Below are positions 1-10,600 of a DNA stretch of 64,000 bases, piece by piece. The DNA is taken from NCBI GenBank assembly GCA_022559985.1, contig JAFJTR010000002.1, forward strand, positions 496,001 to 560,000. The letters run 5' to 3'. The stretch comes from Parastagonospora avenae f. sp. tritici 18332-5. Lineage: Eukaryota > Ascomycota > Dothideomycetes > Pleosporales > Phaeosphaeriaceae. The translations under genes were made by a program, and so were the position numbers. The notes below the pieces were generated by a model, which saw only the letters and a list, made by a program, of their open reading frames with translations, was not told the origin of the DNA and ran no database searches. The first letter of the stretch is position 1; each line of letters starts with the position of its first letter.

Positions 1-1026
1 ACCTTTGCTCGAGAGAGGGTTCCGATCTCACAGAACAGCGTCACATGGCTCTTAGGCGCGACCGCGAACGAAAAGTACGTCGATCTTACACCCCGCATTG
101 CATGGATCGGTCTGCAGCATGCCATAAGAAGCGTCATCTGCCATGCACAACACAATCGCCTTCTCAAGCGAATCCTGGATCTCTCGGACAATGACTATAA
201 CGCACTCAATCAGCAGCACTTGGATTCGATTGGCTCAATGCTGGCGCTCAAAGTCAGCGGGCAAGTCTTGCTGCCAATGGCCTTGACTGCAGGATCTTTT
301 CTTCGGATACGAGGCTTCGACTGGGTCCAGGATTACATGACGCACAAACAGTACATGCAGGCTCTTCCAAGCATATATTCAGCTTGGTGCTATGCAGTGT
401 TGGATTGCGTAGAGAAGTTGGAGAGATCGATGCAGATGGAATTCGAGCAGTGTTTGCAACAGCTTGGCTGGAACCGACAGCATTTCCTCAGTGCGATGTT
501 GCATACCCACACGGCCACGAGGATTATCACGAAACATCCAGAACAGTTGACATGCATCACATGCTGCAATGACTACCGAGCTTTCCCAGAAGGTCTTGTT
601 GCACCTCATTGGATTGCCGTTTCCGAATGCGTGCGGACAAATCACGCAATGGACTGCATCTGTCAGGAGGCCGGCGAATTCACTTACTCGTCCACGCATG
701 CTGTACTTCGAGATTTCCATGATGAGAAATACATCAACAGCGAAGACGCAGAGGATTCGGACACCGACAACACATTCTACGACGCAGCGCCATACGCCTT
801 TGACGAGTCCTTCCTGGCGAGCGTAAATCCTTCGGCCACTTTCTTTAGTATAGCGACCCTTCTTTACCGCGCCCAAGGAAGAGCCTGGATGGGAAAGTAC
901 ACCGTCAACGACCGCCTGTGTGCTACGTGCTTTCTCCAGCAGGAGAACTATATTGATCAGGATGGGTTAATCGCAGATTTCCCGCCTGTACCGGATCATT
1001 TCAATCGCATTCGACCACACCAGTAG
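1..1026 (+). CDS. Unknown fungal protein, 3' part, 5' end off the window
   Basis: Frame 1 is open from the first base to a TAG at 1024-1026, giving 341 residues with no stop, so the gene begins left of the window. The first in-frame ATG is at 238, but the open frame before it reads like protein, so I do not place a start there. I do not recognise the family. There is no signal peptide or membrane segment in the visible part. Residues encoded at about 550-670 are rich in cysteine, and an acidic stretch (DAEDSDTD) lies near 745-770. The next gene starts 255 bases downstream on the same strand behind its own TATA-like box. An intron further upstream cannot be excluded. Confidence 0.6.
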   Translation, partial: TFARERVPISQNSVTWLLGATANEKYVDLTPRIAWIGLQHAIRSVICHAQHNRLLKRILDLSDNDYNALNQQHLDSIGSMLALKVSGQVLLPMALTAGSFLRIRGFDWVQDYMTHKQYMQALPSIYSAWCYAVLDCVEKLERSMQMEFEQCLQQLGWNRQHFLSAMLHTHTATRIITKHPEQLTCITCCNDYRAFPEGLVAPHWIAVSECVRTNHAMDCICQEAGEFTYSSTHAVLRDFHDEKYINSEDAEDSDTDNTFYDAAPYAFDESFLASVNPSATFFSIATLLYRAQGRAWMGKYTVNDRLCATCFLQQENYIDQDGLIADFPPVPDHFNRIRPHQ

Positions 1027-1206
1027 ACATATGAGGAAAAGTACGCCGTCATACCCATGATGGGACAACAGTACAACACGCGAGAGGCTATGCGAGCTAT
1101 CGGTGCAGCCACAACACGCTATGTACTAATTCTACCATGGTATCCAGGACTATCGTTCATCGTGCTATGTTCATTACTGGGGCCATTATTTACGCGCATC
1201 ACAGCC

Positions 1207-1214
1207 TATAAATA
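1207..1214 (+). promoter_or_regulatory. TATA-like box of the AIG2-like gene
   Basis: TATAAATA lies 68 bases upstream of the ATG at 1282, a normal spacing for a fungal TATA element. Placement is by motif and distance only. Confidence 0.4.
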
Positions 1215-1281
1215 TCTCGATGTGCCCCGATTTCTATCTTTCTGTGCATAAACGTTTTTGCATCCGGACCAAAGCACACAC

Positions 1282-2145
1282 ATGGACTATTTGGACGACC
1301 TGGATCAAGAGGCCATGAGCGCGTTCTGCGAGCTCGATGGTGAGACTACCTTAGATGGAAGCACGGACTCCGCTATGGCATTGTCCTCCGAGACAAGCAA
1401 CCTAATAATTCGGTCCAGCACAAGCAACAAGAAGCCGAATCGAACACCAGTACGAACACGATGCAATATGGACTATCTTTTGAAGATGACCGAGCCGCTT
1501 ACTCCGGCAATACTCGCATCTGCTGCTATCCTCCCCTTACAACCAAGAATCATCCAAGGCGAAAGCGATAATGGCGTCGCACAATTCTGCCAAATCAGCG
1601 AGTTTGATGTTCCCAATATCAAGCGCTGAATTGGGCATAATTATCCCACTATTGCCCCAGTATTTTCTCCTATAAACAAGGTAGGCAAGGCTTTGTCGCC
1701 CTTCGCATGCCCAACTCTTGGTCTGGACACGACTCTCCTCCAATACCGGCCTGCAAGCGCTGTTTCATCTATTCACCACACTAAGCAAAGCCAGTATCCG
1801 GCTTGGTACTTCTTCTACGGTACGCTAGCAAATTCTTCGTTCCTGGCCAATCTGTTCTCTTTAGCGCTCGGACATGTACCAGCACTGTTCCCGGCCTCTA
1901 TACAGGGAGGAAAGCTCAAGACCTGGGGAGGGAAGTACAAGGCTTTAGTTGACAATCCTGGTTCGCAGGTGGTTGGATGGGCCTACAAAGTCCTTTCACA
2001 AGAACAAGAAGACGCTTTGCACATGTACGAGACAGCTAAATACGAGGCGGTGAGGGCAGCTATCGTAATCATTGGAGGCTCGTGCACTGAGCTTGTTCAA
2101 GGTTGCACATTCCGTTTCGCAGGCCATGAGACGGAGCTGGACTGA
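1282..2145 (+). CDS. AIG2-like / gamma-glutamylcyclotransferase-fold protein, interrupted by one in-frame TGA
   Basis: Two stretches in the same frame flank a single TGA at 1627-1629. The first begins MDYLDDLDQ and contains MDYLLKMTEPLTP, like the N-terminal region of fungal AIG2-like proteins. The second carries the domain itself: FFYGTL, the glycine-rich substrate-loop signature of the cyclotransferase fold, then WGGKYKAL, VVGWAYKV and an YETAKYEAV segment typical of the family. Such proteins act on gamma-glutamyl peptides or are of unknown activity; the substrate here cannot be told. The stop could be removed by a 72-base in-frame intron (about 1609-1680), but its donor GTTCCC is poor, so a nonsense mutation is equally possible. 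The neighbouring P450 is clearly decayed, which makes decay here believable. Confidence 0.6.
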
Positions 2146-3143
2146 GATCATAGAAATCCCACTTACGCGCCTTATCAAAGCAAATTTAAACACACAGATT
2201 CGATAGCACCTTAGAATTCGGTCTGATCTTTATGGCTCTTTTAGCTTACGTTCCGTAATCGCATTAATGTAAGTTTTGTTGCAGGCTAGAGTTCTTTTCG
2301 GGTCGCTGCGTCCACGCAGTTTATAGTCGTTACTTCATGTTGATACAACTATGAAAGTACTTGTAAGATTCACGTCTCCACGGATACGAGGTAAAGATGA
2401 CAGTTTTTGTGTTCTGGAAATGGTTCTTCATTCCAAACACAGCGCTTTGAGCACACAGTCATATCAGATTTCCACAACTCTCATCACAATGTCTTCAACA
2501 CGGATTCACGATGCTCTTGCCAAGCAACACATCCAATGCCGCACGCAGCTTCGTGATCGATGACGCTCAGGCGATGGGACATCTTACAGGCATATTCGTA
2601 GGTGAGCGGCCTTGGCGCTTCAAATTCAGATCCTGAACTTTGCCGTAACTCAAAGAGAGACTATGGACGCTGGTGAAGAAGTTATCTCATGGCAAGAGTA
2701 TGTCAGAGTGGGTGTTGGCGCATGCTATCCGAAAGCCTGGCTGAAGCCTCAACTATGGTTTAGACCGGGGCGAAGCCCGATCCGATGATACAGAGACCCG
2801 CGATCGGTGTGGCTTTTGGCTACGTTGGATAATAAGTAGTCACCGGGGCGTATAATGCCACGCTTCTGACTGTTCGGCATTCTTTAACTAGATCTCGGCA
2901 GGATCTGACTGACGGGGGGAGATAGTGTGCGGCCTATACATAATGTTCGGAGTACCTACTTCTGAACTGCATGTGATTAGCCACGCCACGCATCCGCGCT
3001 GCGCCTTCGCATTCGTCATCTTAAGAGTTGGTGATCTAAAAAAAGTGTGGCATGGATGGTCATATAAATTCTTTCATATTCTCACTCCATGTGCTGCTCA
3101 TGGTTCCGCATATTCGGCAATACCTACTGAGCAATTCCCCGAG
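2146..3143. other. Intergenic region with a compound dyad
   Basis: No gene-like reading frame. At 2766-2807 there is an imperfect hairpin (CGGG, loop GCGAAG, CCCG) followed by the inverted repeat CCGATC (2777-2782) / GATCGG (2802-2807), about 340 bases upstream of the P450 start. CGG-type half sites of this kind are bound by zinc-cluster regulators, but no factor can be named. Confidence 0.35.
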
Positions 3144-4877
3144 ATGATTATCACTCTTATTGTCGGTTTTCTCCTGTTTTACTCGACAAGGAGCCTTGTT
3201 GCTCTTGAAGTTAATTGCCGACGCGCGGCGTCCATGAGGATTCCGTTCGTACGGCTACCCATTGATCCTCTCAACATCTTGTTCCAGGTCTTTGAATCAC
3301 ACGTGTGGAAAATAATCGACCGATTGCCGGTCGCGAGTCTGTTGCCTAACTGGACGCGTTATGCCCGCCGAGGATGGTACTTCAAGGACAAAGCGAGCCC
3401 CCACGGTCGCTATGAACCCATCTGGGCACTCGTGACGCCTTGCGATATGCATATCCTCGTATGCGATTCCGAAGCTGTGCACGAAGTGTTTGCTAGACGA
3501 AACGACTTCATTCGACCCAACAAGATGTATAGTGAGTCAGAGAGGAATGTAACACTCCAAAGATACACAGCTGAGGTGGTGCAGAGCTTCTCGAGGTGTA
3601 TGGTCAAACAATATCATCCGCAGACCAAGCCAACTGGCCAAGACATCGGAAGGTCCTTGCGACCCCGTTCAATGAGGGCGCCATGTCGTTTGTGTGGAAC
3701 AAATCGCTTCGCCAAACACAAAGCTTGATTGAGTATTGGGAGCAAGAAAACGTTGACAAAGATGGGTTCTCAACTATGCACAAGGACAAGCGTACCTTGT
3801 CACTCAACGTCATGGCAGCTTGCGACTTCCGCCGGTCATTCGATTTCAAGAGTTCGTCAAAAGAAGCAACAAACACAGAGACGTACTACCATCGTGACGC
3901 ACTCCAAATTGTTATAGATAATGTCATCTTGATCATGCTCATTCCGCGCCAATATCTCACATACTCATGGTTGCCTCGAAGTTTACAAGTCCTTGGCAAA
4001 GCAGCGGCTGACTTCAAATTGCACATGACACGCATGCTAGAAGCCGAGAAGAGCATGATGAACCGAGGCGAGAAAGCAAGTGGAAGCTTGATGACTTCAT
4101 TTGTTAGAGCTCTGGATACACACCAAAAAGACGACATAAATGCTGCGGCGACGAGAGGAGTCTCGGTAGATGAGATCTTCGGCAATATCTTCGTCGTCAA
4201 CTTTGCTGGCCACGACACGACTGCGAACACATCAGCCTTCACTATGATCTTGCTTGCCGCCAATCCCGAGGTCCAAGACTGGGTGCGTGATGAAGTCCAA
4301 CGAGTAACAAAAGGAATGTCCGTTGCCGACTGGGACTACGAAAGCCTCTTCCCGTAGCTAACGATGTGTCGCGCTATTATCGTAAGTCAATTTCGATATA
4401 ATGGCACTCTTCTGTCCGACCATGCATACAGCACGAGACGCTACAGCTCCATCCGCCCATCTTAGCCCTGCCCGAGTGGACAAACGAGCAGCCCACAACC
4501 CTTCGTGTCGGTGATCGTACTGTCACGATCCCGCCACTCTCTGGAGTCAGCCTCAGCGTACTGGCTTCGCATACCCACCCATACTACTGGCCCGAACCTC
4601 CAACGTGGGAGCCCTTATGATGGGTCGTATCCGATCCCTGCGGATCTGCGGAGGTGCTGCCAGTTCCCCACAGGGCACGTTCTACCCGTGATCTGACGGC
4701 CCGCAGGCATGTTTGGGTGTGAAGTTCTCGCAAGTGGAGTTTGTAGCAGTCGTAGCATGCTTGCTGCGCGCGAAGCGGCTTTGGATTGTTCCAAACGCTA
4801 GGGAATCAAGGGAGGATATGTTAAAGCGCGTGCGAGATATTACCAAGGACTGCGATTTCCATTTGCTTTGGGGATGA
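3144..4877 (+). pseudogene. Cytochrome P450 pseudogene
   Basis: Exons can be read as 3144-3531, 3585-4381 and 4432-4877, with canonical GTGAGT (3532) and GTAAGT (4382) donors and CAG acceptors. The protein starts with a hydrophobic anchor (MIITLIVGFLLFYSTRSLV). It has a WPRHRKVLATPF segment and an intact I-helix oxygen-binding motif AGHDTT. The heme region survives as DGPQACLGVKFSQVEF, with its cysteine. It is broken in several places: TAG at 4355-4357 where a sense codon is expected, TGA at 4618-4620 in place of the usual Arg before WV, a frameshift near 4668, and TGA at 4689-4691 where Trp is expected in the P-W-S-D-G-P-Q stretch. The ExxR motif also reads E-T-L-Q, losing its invariant Arg. 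It cannot give a working membrane monooxygenase. Confidence 0.85.
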
Positions 4878-5367
4878 AGCGTCCTGAGGAGATCAGACTA
4901 AAGTGTACTGCCACAGAGTAGCGCCACGACGTCACTATCTCCAGCATCGCATTCTTCTATCTAGAGCAAAATTCTCTCCGAGAAGTCCGCATGTACCGAT
5001 GAGAAAGTAACCAATCATTCTCCAGATATGTCGAGGTTCCGCCCTGTTCCTAAATACAATTTCGCGATGCTCGTGATTTGCCCTGATGTTGCTCGCCAGC
5101 CCCAGCAAGTGAAATTGAAAGATGCGCAAAAAAGCGCAAAAAATACACCCCCGAACCTCACCGCGATTTTTTACTACCCAAACGAGGAATCGAACCTTCG
5201 CCCACCGACTCATGTAATCAACCTTCACATGTCGAGAAGAAAGAAGACTTATAAGGCTTGGAGTCCTACGCTTCCCGAGTCTGGTGTCCCACCCGATCGA
5301 GCCAACTTGTTCGTTGATTTGATTTATCAAATAACTTCCCGATAAGTTGTCTATAACTGATGCGACC
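4878..5367. other. Intergenic region with a tRNA-like minus-strand segment
   Basis: On the minus strand, about 5180-5310 holds an A-box-like TGGCTCGATCGGG and, about 110 bases later, a perfect B-box GGTTCGATTCC. The T stem (CGAAGG / CCTCG) carries one extra A, and I could not pair a seven-base acceptor stem or place an anticodon. It is more likely a tRNA relic or chance than a working gene. Otherwise nothing is seen. Confidence 0.25.
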
Positions 5368-6730
5368 TTAGACCCTTCGCATAGGATTTCCTTCAAGCTC
5401 TTGCTTCACAGCATCTACCATTCCCTCAATCGTCAACACATCCACCGCCACGCCCGCCAACCCCTTCGCCGTCATAAGCGCCTTGTCGAAACTCTTCTTC
5501 GAGCCCGCTGCAACCTCGAACGCCGCCGTATGTGGCCCGCCTGAAGGCACACTCCCATTCTCAGTGTAGATTTGAAACATGGGCTGGATGCTCGGGAACA
5601 TTTTGCTGATATTGCCCTGATCCGTACTCCCGCCTTGTTCCTTGATGCGATCGAGTTGCGGGTCCGGCACCTCGCCGCCGAGCGCGGTGAAATATTTGGA
5701 GAAGGAGGAGGCGAGAAGCGTGTTGGATAGCATGGCGCTGTAGCTGTTTTCGCGCATGGTGAGGTTGAGGGTTGCGCCGGTGGCGAGGGCGCCGGCTTCG
5801 AAGCATTTCAGGATGCGGGTTTCCCAGGACGCGAGGTCGACGTCGTCGGTGGAGCGGAGTTGGAAGGAGGCGGTAGAGAGCTCGGGGATCACGTTGATGG
5901 ATTGCCCGCCGGAGGTAATTATGCCGTGGACTTGGTCGCTACGCTTGGATTGCTGGCGGAGCATGCTGATGGCGTTATAAGCTAGGGCCAGTGCGTCCTG
6001 CGCGTTGATGCCCTCGTATGGCGCGGCTGAGGCGTGGGCTGTTTTACCGTAGTACTCAAGATCCAAGCGGCTTGTTGAGAAGGTTCTCATGTAAGGCGTG
6101 TCTGGGCCGTTGGTGGGGTGGGCGATTAGACTGATGTCGATTTCGTAGTCTTCGAAGACGCCGGCCTCTAGCATGTCGACTTTTCCACCTAAGCTTTCTT
6201 CGGCTGGAGTTCCAAAGAGGATAACCTTGCCGGGCAGATTTTGCTCCTTCATGATCTTGGCTGTTGCGAGTGCACCAGTGACTCCAACTGTTGCGATGAG
6301 GTTATGTCCACAAGCGTGTCCAAGGTTAGGTAGAGCGTCTTGAACAGTGTCAGCATTTCCATCCAAATCTTGACTTGTTTGACAGAATTGACCCACCGTA
6401 TTCCGAGTTGAAGCTCACAATAGGTCCATCTCCCGAACCCTCAAAGACGGCAGAGAAAGCAGTGCTAATGTTGTACAGAGACTTGGTGACAGTCCATCTC
6501 TCTTGCGCTTCCATGAATGAAGTGAGGAGGTCATGTGCTTTGACTTCCTTAAACCCCAACTCAGGATTGTCATGTATCGTCTTGCTGATATTCCACATGT
6601 CATTGGAGATGGAATCGACATAATCCGATATGGCCTCGACGTACGAGGTCTCGTTATTCTGGCGAGACACGACACTTGAACTCGTCACGAGAGCTAAACT
6701 GCACGTGAGTAGGTAGAGATATTTCTCCAT
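5368..6730 (-). CDS. Secreted M20-family metallopeptidase / amidohydrolase
   Basis: Exons complement(6397-6730, 5368-6338), 434 residues. A 58-base intron with GTGGGT donor joins SFNSEY to DALPNLGHACGHN, restoring the family motif across the junction. HACGHN carries metal ligands of M20D enzymes. It is followed by the catalytic-glutamate segment FGTPAEESLGGKVDM and by the GKTAHASAAPYEGINA segment of the dimerisation domain. The family hydrolyses amide bonds of N-acyl amino acids or peptides with a dinuclear metal centre. The start at 6730 is chosen because it gives a signal peptide (MEKYLYLLTCSLALVTSSS), predicting secretion; an in-frame ATG at 6778 would bury it. Substrate is not predictable. 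Confidence 0.88.
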
Positions 6731-7621
6731 CTTGATCTTGAATGACTGAAGCGGGTGAGTAGGCAATGAGAAAAGCACTGTTCACGACCCTTTAACCCAC
6801 ATTTCCATTGCCGCACCTCCTTCCCGGTGGCCATACGTCACGGGTCGCTTTCCCGACATCGCTTCTGCTTCTGTCAATCAGTACGAAGATAGTCTGTGCC
6901 AAGAGGGATTTGGCAGGTGCCCAGACATTCTCCACAGCGGACCTGATGTTTGGGAAGCGAGAGTGGGGGCATGTACAACGAGAAACGAGAAACGAGAAAA
7001 AAGATGCGAAGCCACATCTGCAGAGCCACGGCCACAGCTACAGGATGAGAGGATGACGATGCTATTCAATCAAGCTACATTTTGAGTTGAAGCAAAGTTT
7101 CGAATAGCTTGCCATTAAATAGGACGAAGGCGAGGGTGGCCGGGTATTCTTCGGATCACCGTCCTTGGCTGCAGATGAGTATTTATCCAGGAAAGGAAGG
7201 TTGATTAGAGGGCTATCACATACCTTCTCATGTCTCGTACTCCTTCAAATCAAGGTCATGCAGTTGCACGAAGGAAGGTGGCACAGCCCTATTGATATTC
7301 GTTTGATAATCCAAGCAGCACTGGTATCTACATATTCCCCTTGCTATCCTACACCCACATGCTGCCGTCCATCGAACTAACCACATTCGCTACGAAATTC
7401 GTACAACAGACGCTAAACGTAACACCTTCCCCGTTAAAGCCCATCTCGCTATACAAGTAATGAAAAGATTCAGGTATTGTGCTTAACGCATTGATGTCAT
7501 GATTGCAAGTACCCATCCGACTGTGGAAGTAAAGAGATAGCATGAAAAAAAGCCGAGAAAGAAAACGCTACGATGCTATGAGGCAGCACGTGTAAGTCGA
7601 CAATGAGAACATGGCAGACTA
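6731..7621. other. Intergenic region between M20 peptidase and PDS5
   Basis: Holds the promoter of the M20 gene and the 3' flank of PDS5 (both on the minus strand). No gene, RNA or repeat is seen. Confidence 0.6.
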
Positions 7622-10600
7622 TCAAGCCCGGCTGCGACCACTCCGTCGCACCGTTCCTGCACCATTCGTGGCAAGACTGGATGAAGATGTTGCTGCAGCG
7701 CCATTCACCTTAGCTCTCACCGCGACTTTCGTAGGTTTTGCAGGTGTAGCTTCCTTGGACACCTTCTTTGCTGACTTCGCAGGCGTGGCCTCTTTGACTG
7801 GGTCGGTGGCCTTGCGCTTCTGCACCGCTGGTAGGTCAGCGCCATTCGTTTTCTTTCCTGGTCGGCCTCTTGTTGATCTCTTTGGTTCTGGCTCCGGCTC
7901 GGGAGATGCTTCTTGTTCGGACAGATCGGACGTTTGCGCCTCGACTTCTGGCTCATCTACAGCCTCATCGTCCCCTTCGGCCATCTCGACATCTTCTTCT
8001 GGAGCGGGTGAAGAATTCTCATCGGCTTCCGATGACTCGGCGTCTTCTTCTTCATCCTGTTGAGCGCCAGCCGCGGCGTCCTCATCGTCCGTTGAGACCT
8101 CAATGTAGCTCTTGTGTGCAGTACTCTGGCGACCACTCTTCCGCCTAGGTCCGCTCGACGGCGCGACTCGACCTCCATCATCGCTCTCATCTTCTTCATC
8201 GCCACTTTTTCTCTTCTTCTTTGGCGTCTTGACTGGACGATCCGCTTTGGCCTTCTTCTCTTTGGCTGGCCGATCGCCCTTCGCTTTTTTACGAGGCTTC
8301 TCCATTCCGTCTGTGGCCTTTCGCTTTTTACTTCGAATGGCTTTGCGCACGAGTGGATCAAGTTCGTCAACAAGGTCTTCGCTGATCCATGTCTTCTTGG
8401 CAATCTCTTGTGCTCGCTCATGGCTCTCCAAAGGTCGGAAAATGCCCGAGGGCAGCTTCATCTTGCCAGGCCACGATTGCATTGTCCAGCCGTTTTGCTC
8501 TTCCCATGCTCGAATGAGTGCCTGGGCGAGATCTGAGAGGATGTACAGGTTCTCGTCAGCCTGTTGAGAAGGCTCGATGCCATCTGCAACACCCTTGACG
8601 CGCTGAGCTACGTGGAAAATCAAGGACAAGTTATCTTCAGTGGCAACACACTTGAGATAGTAAAGAATGTACTCCGACATCAGCTTGAGCACCTCGTCCT
8701 CTTTGTCGAAATCTGGGTGATGGGCAAGCAGACTGAGGAGCCTCGCAAAGACGCTCTCCAGCACCGTGTCTTTTCGAGCGGCAAATGCAGCGCGTCGCGA
8801 CCGAATCCACGTCATCGTGCTGCTCTTGATGTTCCTGTCTGGTTCATGGGCGAGAAAGAATAGCACAGTGTAGAATCGAGATGGCAAGCGGCCTTGACCG
8901 AGGTATTTCATCAGCTTCTCGGAGAAACCCTTGCGCACTTGTGGACATGGGTCATGTGTAACCAAAGCTAGCTGCACAAAGTCGGCAGGTGTGAGGAAGC
9001 TGTCGAGTCGCTTGTTACAGGACAACTTCAGGAGTGAATTTGCTGCCGCAAGTCGCTGACGAGTTTTGTGTGCTGCCGGCGTACTATCATCGTCTGACCC
9101 CTCACCGTTGTTCTTTACTAGCCGATTGAGTAGAGTGTAAGTGTCCTGGGCCGCCTCATTGAAGCTCGCCTCGCTGGGCAGAGAGCGCAATCGATTCACC
9201 AGTATCTTGATTGCCCAGGTGCGGCCTTGGATATCCTCGTCAGGCGTGCCCATCCATTCCGCCTCGCTTTCAGCAGTTACGGGGTGTGGTGTCTGAAGCA
9301 CTTGCCGAATGGCAATTTCCACGATAGTGTCCATGTCGTCCTCGCACTCTGATGGCGCCAGTAAGACGAGCTGGCTGAGTGCAGCTAGCTTGGTCAGCCA
9401 ATGTTCGCTGCCATATTCGAAGTTCTTGATGCTCTTGGCAAGTATTTCCTTTGAGTGTAGCTCTTTCTTGTTGTCGCTGTTTGCGATGATGGTAATTGCA
9501 TGCTTGGCGGCTTGCGGAGGAGTTCCGTAGGAAGCAAAGTTGAGAAATGCTTGAACCAATTTCCGACCATCTTTCGCGTTCATCGGAATATCTGTAGGAA
9601 ACTTCTTGGCGAAGGCGGCGCATGCTTTCAAGTCGTCTACAGCACCAGGCGGGTTTGGATTCTTCGCGGTTGGTGCCTCGTTCTCGAGAGTTTTGCAGAG
9701 ATCTTTCACGTGTGTGGAGAACACTTTGGGATGTTTGGTCGAGATTTCCTTCAGTAGCTCGTGTGCCGTAGCGCCCAAACCCTTGTCATCCGTCCTCGTG
9801 ATTTCAATGATGGCAGGTAAATGACTCTTGTTGTAACATAGGAGGCTGACACGATAGAGAAGCGGTGTCAGCGTCTCTAGCACTGGCATGCCAGGACCAT
9901 CTTCGATACGTTTCCGGAATTCTTTCTAGAGATTGTTAGTGGCGCAATGTAAGCTAGCTGTAGTTCAAGACTTACGATTGATCGATAAACTCGTCGGTAG
10001 TCGCTCGCTGGATCCATACAGAATCGCATCAAAGTATACGCACGACGATCATGGGCTTTCGCAAACTTCCACAGATCATCTGTCACACGAGCGGAATCCG
10101 GCAGCGTCCGCGCATAATAGGCAATGAGCCCCTCGAGCTTCTTCTTCGTCTCTTTCTCGCCTTTGTCCATGACACCGCCGTTGTACTCTTCACAGAGTTT
10201 CAGGAAATGCTCCATGTAATTTGAGCCGGGACCCTGATTGCCCTGCTTCGCAAAGAAGACTTTTTTGGCCTTATCTTCCAAACCGTTGACGAGCACCAGC
10301 TGCCTCTCGGCTCGAATCTTGTCCAGATCTGCCTCAGTATAGGACTGCTCACCCGTGGTTTGACTGTCTTTGACTACTTGCGAGTTTGCGGTCCCGGCTG
10401 GCTTTGGCTTAATCGGAGGATATGCCAGTGGTAACAAAGACTCATAAAGAGCCAAGTCAACCTGCACATTGATTTCTAGGTCGTTGACGTAACATGCCTC
10501 GAGTATGCGTGTCGGTATCGGCCCGAACAAGCTCTTGATAGTCTCGTCGCCCTCAGCGATTGCGCCAGCAGCCACACCCCAGATTTTCCCAAGCAGCTTC

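Noticed and set aside
9309..9530. Plus-strand frames inside PDS5
   Set aside because: Antisense shadows of the PDS5 coding sequence.
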